Positions 1 to 8,338 of a DNA stretch of 64,000 nt are shown here, one piece after another. This stretch comes from Parahaliea mediterranea (GTDB lineage: Bacteria > Pseudomonadota > Gammaproteobacteria > Pseudomonadales > Halieaceae). The stretch is from NCBI RefSeq assembly GCF_003402235.1, contig NZ_QEWO01000006.1, forward strand, positions 186,001 through 250,000, written 5' to 3'. The notes below the pieces were generated by a model. The model searched no databases and was not told the DNA's origin. It saw only the letters and a program-made list of their open reading frames with translations. Positions within the stretch are counted from its first letter, which is position 1. Every line of letters begins with the position of its first letter. The translations under genes and the position numbers were made by a program.

Positions 1-915
1 GTCCACGTACTTGCGGTATATGAAGGGGCGCAGCATCTGCTCCAGCTCCGCCACGTCCTCGGCGCGGCCGGTGACGGCCCGGGCCTTGATCAGGGCGTAG
101 CGCTCCCAGTCGCGGCCCTGCTCCTGGTAGTAGTCCTCCAGGGCGTTGAAGTTGTGGGCCAGGGCGCCGCTGTCGCCGTAGGGGCGCAGGCGCATGTCCA
201 CCCGAAACACAAAGCCATCGGCGGTGGTGGCATCCAGGGCGTTAATCAGGGCCTGGCCCAGCTTGATAAAGAACTGTTCGTTGCTGATGACCTTCTCGCC
301 GTCGGTGTCGCCGGCTTCCGGGAAGGCAAAAATCAGGTCGATATCGGAGGAGACATTGAGCTCCCGCGCCCCCAGCTTGCCCATGGCCAGCACCACCAGC
401 TCCTGGGCTTCACCGCTGTGGCGGCCGCGCGGCTGGCCGAAGCGGGCCTCCAGCGTGCTGCGGCAGTGGGCCAGGGCGCAGCGAATGCTGGCCTCGGCCA
501 GCAGGGAGGTGTCGCGGGTGGTTTCCAGGGTCGGGGCCAGGCGGCAGAAGTCGCGCCAGATGATGCGCAGCATTTGCCGGCGCCGGAACTGCCGCAGCAC
601 CGGCAGCAGATCCGCCTGCTCGGCGGCCAGCGCCGCCTGCAGTTGCTGCTCGACCTCTCCTGCCGCCAGGCTGCGCAGCAGCTCGCCGGTGGCCAGCAGG
701 TCCAGCATCGGCTGCGGGTCGCGCTGCAGCAGGTCTGCCACGAAGGGGCTGCAGGCCAGCATATGGTCCAGGTGCAAGGGCTGCGGGTAGTCGGCCCAGG
801 CGCTGTGCCAGCGGCTGCGCTGATCCGGGCTCCAGCGCTCGTCAAGGCGCCCGCGCAGGGTCGCCGCCCGCTCGGCCAGCGCAGGGGGAAGGGGTTCGGC
901 CAGAAATTCGCTCAC
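1..915 (-). CDS. glnE: Bifunctional glutamine synthetase adenylyltransferase/adenylyl-removing enzyme, N-terminal part
   Basis: This cytosolic enzyme adds and removes AMP on glutamine synthetase in response to PII, tuning ammonium assimilation. The first 305 codons are present; the rest runs off the left edge. A GTG start at 915 opens a frame that stays open to base 1. The nucleotidyltransferase signature MGKLGARELNVSSDIDLIF lies near residues 178-196 and supplies the two metal-binding aspartates of the N-terminal adenylyl-removing domain. Further conserved blocks (FFIKLGQALI, RVDMRLRPYG, YYQEQGRDWERYALIKAR) match GlnE closely. The upstream gene on the same strand is a GspE-like ATPase whose stop lies only 24 bases before this start, so the two are probably cotranscribed. 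The C-terminal adenylyltransferase half cannot be judged here. Confidence 0.95.
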   Translation of the reverse strand, partial: MSEFLAEPLPPALAERAATLRGRLDERWSPDQRSRWHSAWADYPQPLHLDHMLACSPFVADLLQRDPQPMLDLLATGELLRSLAAGEVEQQLQAALAAEQADLLPVLRQFRRRQMLRIIWRDFCRLAPTLETTRDTSLLAEASIRCALAHCRSTLEARFGQPRGRHSGEAQELVVLAMGKLGARELNVSSDIDLIFAFPEAGDTDGEKVISNEQFFIKLGQALINALDATTADGFVFRVDMRLRPYGDSGALAHNFNALEDYYQEQGRDWERYALIKARAVTGRAEDVAELEQMLRPFIYRKYVD

Positions 916-939
916 AGAGACTCCAACACAATCAGCTGC

Positions 940-2715
940 TCAGGCATCGAGCACCGGCGCCACGCGCATGACTTCCTCGATGGTGGTTTCGCCGCGGGCC
1001 ACCCGGGCGGCACCGCTCAGGCGCAGGGTCTGCATGCCCTCGCCCATGGCGGTGCGCCGCACCTGGGCGGCCTCCATGTGGGGGGTGATCAGCGCCTGCA
1101 CCGCGGGGCTGTTCACCAGCACTTCGTAAATGCCCTGGCGGCCCACGTAGCCGGTGTCGCGGCAGGCCGGGCAACCCACCGGCCGCGCCACCTGTTCGGG
1201 CATGGCCAGATCGTAGGGCTCTACCAGTTGCTGCCAGGCATCGGCGTCGGTGGGCTCAAACTGCTTGCAATCCGGGCACAGGATGCGCACCAGGCGCTGG
1301 GACATGATGCCGCGCACGGTGGCCTTGATCAGGTAGGCCGGCACCCCCAGCTCCAGCAGGCGGGAGATGGAGTTGGGCGAGTCGTTGGTGTGCAGGGTAG
1401 ACAGCACCAGGTGGCCGGTGAGCGCCGCCTGCACCGCCATGCTGGCGGTTTCCAGGTCGCGGATTTCCCCCACCATGATGATGTCCGGGTCCTGCCGCAT
1501 GAGGGCGCGCACGCCGGAGGAAAAATTCAGCCCGATGCCGTGATTCACCTGCATCTGGTTGAAGGCGCCCTCCACCATCTCGATGGGGTCCTCGATGGTG
1601 CAGACGTTCACCTCGGAAGTCGCCAGCTGGCGCAGGGTGGAATAAAGGGTGGTGGTTTTGCCGGAGCCGGTGGGGCCGGTCACCAGCACAATGCCATTGC
1701 CGTAGCCAGTCATGTCCTGCCAGTGTTGCAGGTCCTGGTCGGCCAGGCCCAGCTGCTCGAAGGATTTCTGCAGCACATCCGGATCAAAAATCCGCATCAC
1801 CAGCTTTTCGCCGAAGGCGGTGGGCAGGGTGGCCAGGCGCAGCTCCACCTCGTTGCCCTCGGGGGTGCGGGTTTTCAGGCGGCCGTCCTGGGGGCGGCGC
1901 TTTTCCGCCACGTCCATGCGCCCGAGAATCTTGATGCGGCTGGTGACCGCCGCCGACACCTGCTGCGGCAGTTCGTACACGCTGTACAGCACCCCGTCGA
2001 TGCGAAAGCGCACATTGCCCACTTTGCGCCGGGGCTCGATGTGGATATCTGAGGCGCGCTGTTCAAAGGCGTATTGCAGCAGCCAGTCCACAATGCTCAC
2101 CACGTGCTGGTCGTTGGCATCCACCTCTTTCATGGAGCCAAGGTCGAGCATCTGCTCCAGGTTGGTGATGCCGGCGGCGCTGTCGGGGGTGCTGCGGCCG
2201 TGGGCCCCGCGCACCGAGCCGGCCATGGTGTAAAACTCCGCCGTGTGGCGGGCGATATCCCGGGGGTCTGCCAGCACCCGGCGAATCGGCTTGCGCAGCA
2301 CGTGTTCGAGGTTTTTTTCCCAGCCGCGGATGTAGGGCTCAGCGCTGGCGATCACCACATCCTCCGGGTTTACCTCAACTGCCAGAATGCGGTGGCGCTG
2401 GGCGAAGGCCTTGGACATTACCTCCGACACCGCACTGACATTGATTTTCAAAGGGTCGATGCGATACACGCTCTGGTCGGTACGCGCCGCCAGCCAGTGC
2501 AGCAGGTTGTCCATTTCCAGTTGGCGGCCCGGGCGGGCGGCGTCGTCGAGCTTCTGCTCGGCAATGAACACCAGCGGATGCACGCCGCGCAGGCTGGCCT
2601 TGCCCAGGCGCGCCAGCTCGGCGTTGCTGAGGCGGCCGTCACGGTGCAGCTCCCGGATCACCCAGGGCAGGGAGAGGGGCGCTTCGTTCAATTGCTCGCT
2701 GATCGGGGCTGACAT
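940..2715 (-). CDS. GspE/PilB-family type II secretion/type IV pilus-like ATPase (orphan)
   Basis: A hexameric traffic ATPase of 591 residues. An N-terminal GspE/MshEN-like region occupies about residues 1-160 and the catalytic core about 195-560. Visible motifs are Walker A GPTGSGKTT (about 347), the Asp box CTIEDPIE (about 372), Walker B DIIMVGEIRD (about 411) and the His box STLHTND (about 439). The C-terminal zinc-binding tetracysteine is complete (CPDC near 480 and CPAC near 515). Full-length GspE, PilB and MshE have this architecture. No pilin, secretin, platform protein or prepilin peptidase gene is nearby, so the partner machine is unknown. It may serve a system encoded elsewhere. Start ATG 2715; it is followed by glnE after 24 bases on the same strand. 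Confidence 0.9.
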   Translation of the reverse strand: MSAPISEQLNEAPLSLPWVIRELHRDGRLSNAELARLGKASLRGVHPLVFIAEQKLDDAARPGRQLEMDNLLHWLAARTDQSVYRIDPLKINVSAVSEVMSKAFAQRHRILAVEVNPEDVVIASAEPYIRGWEKNLEHVLRKPIRRVLADPRDIARHTAEFYTMAGSVRGAHGRSTPDSAAGITNLEQMLDLGSMKEVDANDQHVVSIVDWLLQYAFEQRASDIHIEPRRKVGNVRFRIDGVLYSVYELPQQVSAAVTSRIKILGRMDVAEKRRPQDGRLKTRTPEGNEVELRLATLPTAFGEKLVMRIFDPDVLQKSFEQLGLADQDLQHWQDMTGYGNGIVLVTGPTGSGKTTTLYSTLRQLATSEVNVCTIEDPIEMVEGAFNQMQVNHGIGLNFSSGVRALMRQDPDIIMVGEIRDLETASMAVQAALTGHLVLSTLHTNDSPNSISRLLELGVPAYLIKATVRGIMSQRLVRILCPDCKQFEPTDADAWQQLVEPYDLAMPEQVARPVGCPACRDTGYVGRQGIYEVLVNSPAVQALITPHMEAAQVRRTAMGEGMQTLRLSGAARVARGETTIEEVMRVAPVLDA

Positions 2716-2831
2716 GAATCACCGTTGACTGGCTGCGGTCGCTGGCCAGCATGCTAACACACGGCAGTAGCGGCACAGGGCAGGGCCAGTAACGGGCTGC
2801 GCCGGCACAGCAAACAGGTGCCCCGGGGCCT

Positions 2832-2860
2832 GTGACATCGGTGACACGAGGCCCTATACT
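2832..2860 (+). promoter_or_regulatory. Sigma-70-type promoter of the DUF47-pit operon
   Basis: A -35 box GTGACA (2832-2837) and a -10 box TATACT (2855-2860) are separated by 17 bases. Each matches the consensus at five of six positions. Transcription would start near 2867, about 20 bases before the DUF47 start codon. No obvious 18-bp PHO box was seen around it. Confidence 0.55.
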
Positions 2861-2887
2861 GCGCGCGAATCTCCAGGGAGCAAACTC

Positions 2888-3568
2888 ATGCCGGGATCCA
2901 CCCCCATCGGCAGCCTGTTCGGCAGGTCGCCTATTGGCCCCATTCAGGAGCACATGCAGGCCGCCAACGAGGCCGCCCAGCTCCTGCCGTTGTTTTTCGA
3001 AGCCAGCGCCCAGGGCAACTGGCCCACCGCCGAGGCCACCTTCAAGGAAATTTCCGACGCCGAGCGCGCCGCCGACAAGCTCAAGCGCTCGGTGCGCCGC
3101 CACCTGCCCAAGAGCCTGTTCCTGCCGGTGCCGCGCACCGACCTGCTGGAACTGGTGACCATCCAGGACCATGTGGCCAACATCGCCAAGGACACCTCCG
3201 GCCTCATGCTGGGCCGGCAGATGCAGTTCCCCGAGAGCCTGCAACTGCCCCTGGCGGAGCTGGTCACTACCTGCGCCGACACCGTGAGCCAGGCCCTGGT
3301 GGCCATTCGCGAGCTGGACCAGCTGCTGGAAGTGGGCTTCAGCGGCCGCGAGGTGAAGCGGGTCGAGGGCCTGATCAAGGAGCTGGACAAGCTGGAAGGC
3401 CGCACCGACAAGCAGGCCGAGGCCCTGCGCGGCAAGCTGTTCAAGATGGAAGCCGAGCTGCCGCCGGTTGATGTGATGTTCTACTACAAAATCATTGAGC
3501 TGCTGGCCGCCATGGCCGACGCCGCCGAGCGCGTCGGCCACCGACTGCAGATCCTGATGGCAAAATAA
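2888..3568 (+). CDS. DUF47/TIGR00153-family PhoU-like protein
   Basis: An all-helical cytosolic protein of 226 residues, the usual length of TIGR00153 (DUF47) proteins, which are structurally related to the phosphate regulator PhoU. Family-typical features are the opening PGSTPIGSLFGRSPIGPIQEH, the helix with KRSVRRHLPKSLFLPV near residue 65, and the C-terminal VMFYYKIIELLAAMADAAERVGHRL. The start ATG has an AGGGAG ribosome-binding site 7 bases upstream. It sits 12 bases before a Pit phosphate transporter gene, the standard pairing for this family. From that pairing it is inferred to control or couple Pit activity; direct biochemical function is not known for the family. No signal peptide or membrane segment is seen. 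Confidence 0.9.
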   Translation: MPGSTPIGSLFGRSPIGPIQEHMQAANEAAQLLPLFFEASAQGNWPTAEATFKEISDAERAADKLKRSVRRHLPKSLFLPVPRTDLLELVTIQDHVANIAKDTSGLMLGRQMQFPESLQLPLAELVTTCADTVSQALVAIRELDQLLEVGFSGREVKRVEGLIKELDKLEGRTDKQAEALRGKLFKMEAELPPVDVMFYYKIIELLAAMADAAERVGHRLQILMAK

Positions 3569-3580
3569 CAGAGCACGTCC

Positions 3581-4858
3581 ATGGAAATTATTGCGAACTA
3601 CGGCAGCACGCTGCTGATCATTGCCTGCTGTGTCGGCTTCTTCATGGCCTGGGGTATTGGCGCCAACGACGTCGCCAATGCCATGGGCACCTCGGTGGGC
3701 TCCCGCGCCCTCACCATCACCCAGGCCATTTTCGTGGCCATGATCTTCGAATTCCTCGGCGCCTACCTGGCCGGTGGCGAAGTCACCGCCACCATCCGCA
3801 AGGGCATCATCGACCCCGAGTCCATGGCCGACCAGCCAGAGCTGATGGTGTTCGGCATGCTCTCGGCGCTGCTGGCCGCCGGCACCTGGCTGCTGATAGC
3901 CAGCATCAAGGGCTGGCCGGTATCCACCACCCACTCCATCGTGGGCGCCATTGTCGGCTTTGCCTCGGTGGGTATCTCGGTGGACGCCATCCACTGGGAT
4001 AAGGTGGGCACCATCGCCGCCAGTTGGGTGGTGTCGCCGGTACTGGCGGGCACCATCTCCTTCGGCCTGTTCATGAGTGTGAAGGCCCTCATCCTCGACA
4101 CCGACGACCCCTTCCACCGCGCCAAGCGCTACATCCCCATGTATATGTGGATGGTGGGCTTCATGATCTCCATGGTCACCCTGCTCAAGGGCCTGAAGCA
4201 CATCGGTATTGAGATCGACCTGGGCCTGGGCAGCAAATTCGCCAATGCCGTGCCGGTCTCCGCTGCGGTGGGCCTGGTGGTCGCCGGCCTCGGTGCCCTG
4301 TTGTTGCGGCGGGTGAAGGAGCTGCCCAACCAGCAGCACCGCTTCGCCAATGTGGAGCGAGTATTCGCCATCCTGATGGTGTTCACTGCCTGCTCCATGG
4401 CCTTTGCCCACGGCTCCAACGACGTTGCCAACGCGGTGGGCCCCCTGGCGGCGATTGCCGCGACGATTGAGTCCGGCGGCCAGGTGGCGGCCAAGGCGGC
4501 CCTGCCCTGGTGGATTCTGCTGGTGGGCGCTTTTGGCATTGTGGTGGGCCTGGCGACCTACGGCTGGAAGGTGATTGCGACGATTGGCCGCAAGATTACG
4601 GAGCTGACCCCAAGCCGCGGTTTTGCGGCGGAGCTGGGCGCGGCGTCAACGGTGGTGGTGGCTTCGGCCACGGGGCTGCCGATCTCCACGACGCATACGC
4701 TGGTGGGCGCGGTGCTGGGCGTGGGTTTTGCCCGCGGTATTGCGGCGCTGAATTTGCGTACGATCGGGCAGATTTTCATGTCCTGGATTATTACGCTGCC
4801 GGCGGGTGCGGGGCTGGCGATTATGTTCTTCTTTATGTTCCGGGGGATGTTTATCTGA
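3581..4858 (+). CDS. pit: Low-affinity inorganic phosphate transporter, Pit family
   Basis: An inner-membrane H+/phosphate (metal-phosphate) symporter of the PiT family. The 425 residues include about ten hydrophobic segments. Both copies of the PiT signature are present: GANDVANAMGTSVGSRALT near residue 27 and HGSNDVANAVGPLAA near 278. These inverted-topology repeats hold the conserved transport aspartates and asparagines. It follows the DUF47 gene by 12 bases, forming a two-gene phosphate uptake operon. The same pair next to argE and argA is found in Pseudomonas, so this is vertically inherited context. The gene is followed by a gene-free island of about 900 bases carrying two MITE-like elements. 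Confidence 0.93.
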   Translation: MEIIANYGSTLLIIACCVGFFMAWGIGANDVANAMGTSVGSRALTITQAIFVAMIFEFLGAYLAGGEVTATIRKGIIDPESMADQPELMVFGMLSALLAAGTWLLIASIKGWPVSTTHSIVGAIVGFASVGISVDAIHWDKVGTIAASWVVSPVLAGTISFGLFMSVKALILDTDDPFHRAKRYIPMYMWMVGFMISMVTLLKGLKHIGIEIDLGLGSKFANAVPVSAAVGLVVAGLGALLLRRVKELPNQQHRFANVERVFAILMVFTACSMAFAHGSNDVANAVGPLAAIAATIESGGQVAAKAALPWWILLVGAFGIVVGLATYGWKVIATIGRKITELTPSRGFAAELGAASTVVVASATGLPISTTHTLVGAVLGVGFARGIAALNLRTIGQIFMSWIITLPAGAGLAIMFFFMFRGMFI

Positions 4859-4976
4859 GGCCCTGATGACAGGGCGGCCTTGTGGCTGCCTTGCCGTTTA
4901 CCGGGGGGCTCTGTCTGCCGGCCTGATGGCTGGTGCCTTATCTCTGGCGGCCTCGCGGCCGCTGCATCGCCGCCGC

Positions 4977-5203
4977 CAGGTGAAACCCTTTTGCTCCATT
5001 CCAGGCGTTCGGTGTGCCTTCCTTCGGCGGGTTGTACCTCGTTAGTTGCGGACGGCTTTGGTCTGGGCATAGGTGTGCACAGTATCGGCGGCACGTTGAT
5101 TGTTCTTAAGTTCGGCAGTGCCCCTCGCGATGCAGCGAGACGAGGTAAGTGGAGACCGAGCCCACAGCCGCCGCCTTCCAAGTCCGCAAAAGGGTTTCAC
5201 CTG
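4977..5203 (+). mobile_element. MITE-like element, copy A, with 18-bp perfect terminal inverted repeats
   Basis: A 227-bp unit that begins CAGGTGAAACCCTTTTGC and ends with its exact reverse complement. A second internal inverted repeat, TACCTCGT...ACGAGGTA, is nested inside. No transposase is encoded. A diverged second copy of almost the same length lies 204 bases downstream in the opposite orientation; by eye the two are roughly three-quarters identical across the centre. No clear target-site duplication is visible at the ends. It could be a non-autonomous transposable element or a long hairpin-forming intergenic repeat. Confidence 0.7.
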
Positions 5204-5407
5204 TCGACGCCCATGCGGGTACCAGGGGCAGGGGCGTCACTGCGGGCGGAGAGGGTTGACGCTGCGGGTTAAGTGGCCTTTGGGCTGCCTACGCTTCGAC
5301 AGCGCCATAGCTTCGCTTTCACACCCAATCCACCCCGATTCCCTCAGCCCCCACAAAAACCAAAACCATGTGACACTGCATCGCCTACCCGACGCGTTGC
5401 CGGTGAA

Positions 5408-5635
5408 CAGGTGAGCTCTTTTACGGACTTGGAGGGCGTCGGATGCGAACTCGATCCCAGCTTACCTCGTCTCCAGCCACCGCGAAGGGCACTACCGAAC
5501 TTCAGAATGATCAACGTGCCAGCAATCCTGTGCACTCAGGCGCCACAACCAAAGCCGGCTGCAACTAACGAGGTAAAAAACAATAAAAGGAACGCGCACC
5601 GCATGCGCCCGCAATGGAGTAAAAGCGCTCACCTG
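5408..5635 (-). mobile_element. MITE-like element, copy B, inverted relative to copy A
   Basis: A 228-bp unit whose ends are CAGGTGAGCTCTTTTAC and the reverse complement of CAGGTGAGCGCTTTTAC, a 17-bp terminal inverted repeat with one mismatch. Its reverse complement aligns end to end with copy A. Shared blocks include TCCATT, ACCTCGTTAGTTGC, GGCACGTTGAT, AAGTTCGG, GACGAGGTAAG and CCAAGTCCG. The nested TACCTCGT/ACGAGGTA repeat is also kept. Several terminal-repeat positions differ from copy A on both arms so that pairing is preserved. No transposase and no clear target-site duplication are seen. Confidence 0.7.
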
Positions 5636-5752
5636 ATCGCCGGCCACGCAGCGGCCCAGCGGGCCGCCACCGCCAACACCCCCAAGCCACCTTGACGCCA
5701 CCCACACCACACCGCTACCGTGCCCCAACCCCACCCAGCGGCACACCCCACC

Positions 5753-6904
5753 ATGCCCACCACCGAACAGCAGGTCATTCGCCAACTCAGCGCACTGGTC
5801 GGCACGCCCAGTGTGAGCTCCACCGACCCCGGCTGGGACCAGGGCAATCGCGCGGTAGTGGAACAGCTCGCCCAGTGGCTCGCCAACATGGGTTTTGCCA
5901 CGCAGATCCTCAACGTCAATGACGATGGCAGCAAAGCCAATCTCGTCGCCACCCTCGGCAGTGGCCCGGGCGGGCTGGTGCTGGCCGGGCATACGGATAC
6001 GGTGCCGTTTGACGAGGGCCGCTGGCAGAGTGACCCGCTGCGGCTGAGCGAGCGCGAGGGCCGGCTGTATGGCCTTGGCAGTACGGACATGAAGGGGTTT
6101 TTCCCCCTGGCGATGGCCGCGGCCCGGGGCTTTTTGCACAAGCCCCTGCGCGAGCCGCTGATTATTCTGGCCACGGCCGATGAAGAAAGCTCGATGGACG
6201 GCGCCCGGGCGCTGGCGGCGGCGGGCTGGCCGAAGGCGCGCGCGGCAATTATCGGCGAGCCGACCGGACTGGCCCCGGTGCGCATGCACAAGGGCATTAT
6301 GATGGAGTCCATTCGCATCACCGGGCGCGCGGGGCACTCCTCCAACCCGGCCCTTGGCAACAGCGCCATGGATGCGATGCACGCGGTGATGGGGGAGTTG
6401 ATCCGCTTTCGTGGCGAACTGGGCCAGCGCTATGCCAACCCGGCTTTTGAGGTAGCCGTCCCCACGCTCAACCTTGGCTGCCTGCACGGGGGCGACAGCC
6501 CCAACCGCATCTGTGGCCAGAGCGAGCTACATATTGACCTGCGCATGACGCCCAACGGCAGCTGGCAGGCGGTGCGCCAGGAGCTGGAGCAGCGCCTGGC
6601 GGGCCTTGCCGCCCAGCGGGACATTGCCATCGACCTGGCGCCACTGGTGCAGCCGGTGCCCCCCTTCGAGCAGGGCGCCGACAGCGAGCTGGTGCGGGTG
6701 GCCGAGCGCCTGACCGGCCACAGCGCCCAGGCGGTGGCCTTTGCCACCGAGGCGCCGTTCCTGCAACAGCTGGGCATGGAGACCATTGTGATGGGCCCGG
6801 GCTCCATCGACCGCGCCCACCAGCCCGACGAATACCTGGAGCTGGACCAGCTGCGCCCCTGCATTGCGCTGCTGGAGCAGTGCATCGCCCACTACTGCCT
6901 GTAA
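5753..6904 (+). CDS. argE: Acetylornithine deacetylase
   Basis: Hydrolyses N2-acetylornithine to ornithine and acetate in cytosolic arginine biosynthesis (M20 zinc peptidase fold). The 383-residue protein keeps the dinuclear-metal ligands and catalytic residues: AGHTDTVPF (His80, Asp82), GLGSTDMKGFF (Asp112) and the general-base region TADEESSMDG (Glu144/145). GEPTGL and the dimerisation-domain motif GRAGHSSNP follow. I chose ATG 5753 over an in-frame GTG at 5720 because the extra eleven residues (proline-rich) have no counterpart in ArgE. The gene ends inside the tail of the convergent antiporter gene (13-base overlap). argA lies beyond that, so two arginine genes flank the antiporter, as in the equivalent Pseudomonas neighbourhood. 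Confidence 0.9.
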   Translation: MPTTEQQVIRQLSALVGTPSVSSTDPGWDQGNRAVVEQLAQWLANMGFATQILNVNDDGSKANLVATLGSGPGGLVLAGHTDTVPFDEGRWQSDPLRLSEREGRLYGLGSTDMKGFFPLAMAAARGFLHKPLREPLIILATADEESSMDGARALAAAGWPKARAAIIGEPTGLAPVRMHKGIMMESIRITGRAGHSSNPALGNSAMDAMHAVMGELIRFRGELGQRYANPAFEVAVPTLNLGCLHGGDSPNRICGQSELHIDLRMTPNGSWQAVRQELEQRLAGLAAQRDIAIDLAPLVQPVPPFEQGADSELVRVAERLTGHSAQAVAFATEAPFLQQLGMETIVMGPGSIDRAHQPDEYLELDQLRPCIALLEQCIAHYCL

Positions 6905-8175
6905 CCGGACTGCCTGAAACCAGCGGGGCCCTCAGGGGGCGCTGGCGTTTGGTGCCGCCTGGGAGCCCCCGCGGGATAGCGCCGCCCGATATAGCGCGCC
7001 ACCGGGTTGGCGGTGACCCCGTGGGCCACAATGCTCAGCAGCACGGCCATGACCACGCAGGCCATGATGTCCTCGAAGCCCGGCAGGTTGAACTGCTCGT
7101 CGATCAGCAGCAGGAACAGGATGCTGGCCAGCCCCCGCGGCCCGAACCAGCCCAGCGACAGTTTATAGAGCGGGTTCAGGCCGCTGCCGGCCAGAGACAG
7201 CCAGATTGGCAACATGCGCACCACGGTGAGAAAGGCCAGCGCCAGCAGAACGGATTGCCAGCTGGCGTGGGCCAGGCCAATGGGCAGCAGCAGGGCGCCA
7301 AACAGGGTGAAGGTCAGCATGGTGAGCACCTGGCCCTCCCCCTCCATGAATTCAAAAATAAACGCCCGCTCGGCGCGCAGGGTGTTGCCCAGCACCAGCC
7401 CGCCGATGAAGGCGGCGATAAAGCCGTTGCCGCCCAGGTATTCCGCCAGGGTAAAGCACAGGATGGCGCCGGCGAGCACGGCAATGGCCCGCCCGGGGCC
7501 AGACACCCAGCCCTGCTCCAGGGCCCGGTCCAGCAGGCGCGCCAGCAGCCAGCCCACCACCGCGCCGGTCAGCGGCCCCAGCAGCAGCTGCAGGATGATA
7601 AAACGGACCATGTTGTCCGGGGCGCCGTGAAAGGCAGTGCCGGTAGCGCCGGCGGCCAGCACCGCGCTGGCCATGATCACCGGAACCGCCAAGCCGTCGT
7701 TGAGGCCGCTCTCGATATTGATGGCTTCGCGCAGGCGCTGCGGCACCTGCGGGCTGGCCATGATGGCCTGGCCCAGGGCCGCGTCGGTGGGGGTCAGGAT
7801 GGCGGCCAGCAACACTGCCATCACCAGCGGCACACCGGGCGCCGCCCACCAGGCCACCAGCGACCCCAGGGCGATGGTGAGCGGCATGCCCAGCAGGAGC
7901 ATCCGCGCGGGAATGCCAAGGCTGTGCCGCGCGCTGCGAAAATGCACACTGGCCGCATCGGTAAACAACACCAGCACCAGCGTAACCTCGGCGAACACAT
8001 GCAGGGCCGTGGTATCCATCGACAGGCCCCCTCCCATGCCCAGTTGCGCCAGCGCATAGCCCAGCGCCACAAACACCATGGGCAGGGTGACCAGGGCGCG
8101 GTCCAGGCGCCGCGACGCCAGGGCATAGGCAATGATGCCAAGGCACACCAGACCAATCGTCAGCAAGTTATTCAC
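6892..8175 (-). CDS. Cation/proton antiporter, CPA1 (NhaP-type) family
   Basis: An inner-membrane Na+(K+)/H+ exchanger. About 428 residues form roughly twelve hydrophobic segments. The family signature is present: LTPTDAALGQAIM near residue 138, followed by INIESGLNDGLAVP, which carries the ND pair of electroneutral CPA1 antiporters. A late GPRGLASILFLLL motif also fits. I selected GTG 8175 because GGAGG lies 7 bases upstream and the protein then begins directly with a hydrophobic helix (VNNLLTIGLVCLG). An upstream in-frame ATG at 8277 would add an arginine-rich, non-family leader. It is divergent from argA (163 bases apart) and overlaps the end of argE by 13 bases tail to tail. The transported ion cannot be deduced. 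Confidence 0.87.
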   Translation of the reverse strand: MNNLLTIGLVCLGIIAYALASRRLDRALVTLPMVFVALGYALAQLGMGGGLSMDTTALHVFAEVTLVLVLFTDAASVHFRSARHSLGIPARMLLLGMPLTIALGSLVAWWAAPGVPLVMAVLLAAILTPTDAALGQAIMASPQVPQRLREAINIESGLNDGLAVPVIMASAVLAAGATGTAFHGAPDNMVRFIILQLLLGPLTGAVVGWLLARLLDRALEQGWVSGPGRAIAVLAGAILCFTLAEYLGGNGFIAAFIGGLVLGNTLRAERAFIFEFMEGEGQVLTMLTFTLFGALLLPIGLAHASWQSVLLALAFLTVVRMLPIWLSLAGSGLNPLYKLSLGWFGPRGLASILFLLLIDEQFNLPGFEDIMACVVMAVLLSIVAHGVTANPVARYIGRRYPAGAPRRHQTPAPPEGPAGFRQSGYRQ

Positions 8176-8338
8176 CGGGGCCCTCCGTGGTAGCGGTTGA
8201 TGGCGCAGGGCACAGCATACGCCACTACAGCCCACCCGCCGATGGCGGCGGCGGCAACCACTGTGCATTATTGCCATTAGGCGCCAACTGAGGCATTGGG
8301 TAACCTTAGCGTTTTACGCTAGGAAACAGGCCAGACAG

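Larger units (their letters stand above)
4859..5752. other. Gene-free island between pit and argE
   Basis: These 894 bases contain no convincing gene. A weak hairpin (GCCCTG/CAGGGC, 4860-4875) follows pit without a T-run. The island is dominated by two related elements of 227 and 228 bp in opposite orientation (4977-5203 and 5408-5635), separated by 204 bases in which I recognise nothing. Open frames crossing the elements give similar peptides only because the DNA is repeated. The last 117 bases lead into argE; no clear promoter was found. Confidence 0.75.

Noticed and set aside
2639-4411. A 590-codon reverse frame across the phosphate transporter
   Set aside because: It is antisense to two strongly supported genes and is composed of low-complexity His/Gly/Gln sequence.
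4977-5635. Integron attC sites (GTTAGTTGC and GCAACTAAC blocks)
   Set aside because: The core does not fit the RYYYAAC/GTTRRRY rule, the copies are in opposite orientation, and no integrase or cassette genes are present.
4558-5695. Open frames across the two repeat elements giving peptides with similar sequence (ALPN...TINVP..ILCT)
   Set aside because: Similarity follows from the duplicated DNA; differences between copies are not concentrated at third codon positions, there are no good start sites, and the frames run out of the element into unrelated sequence.
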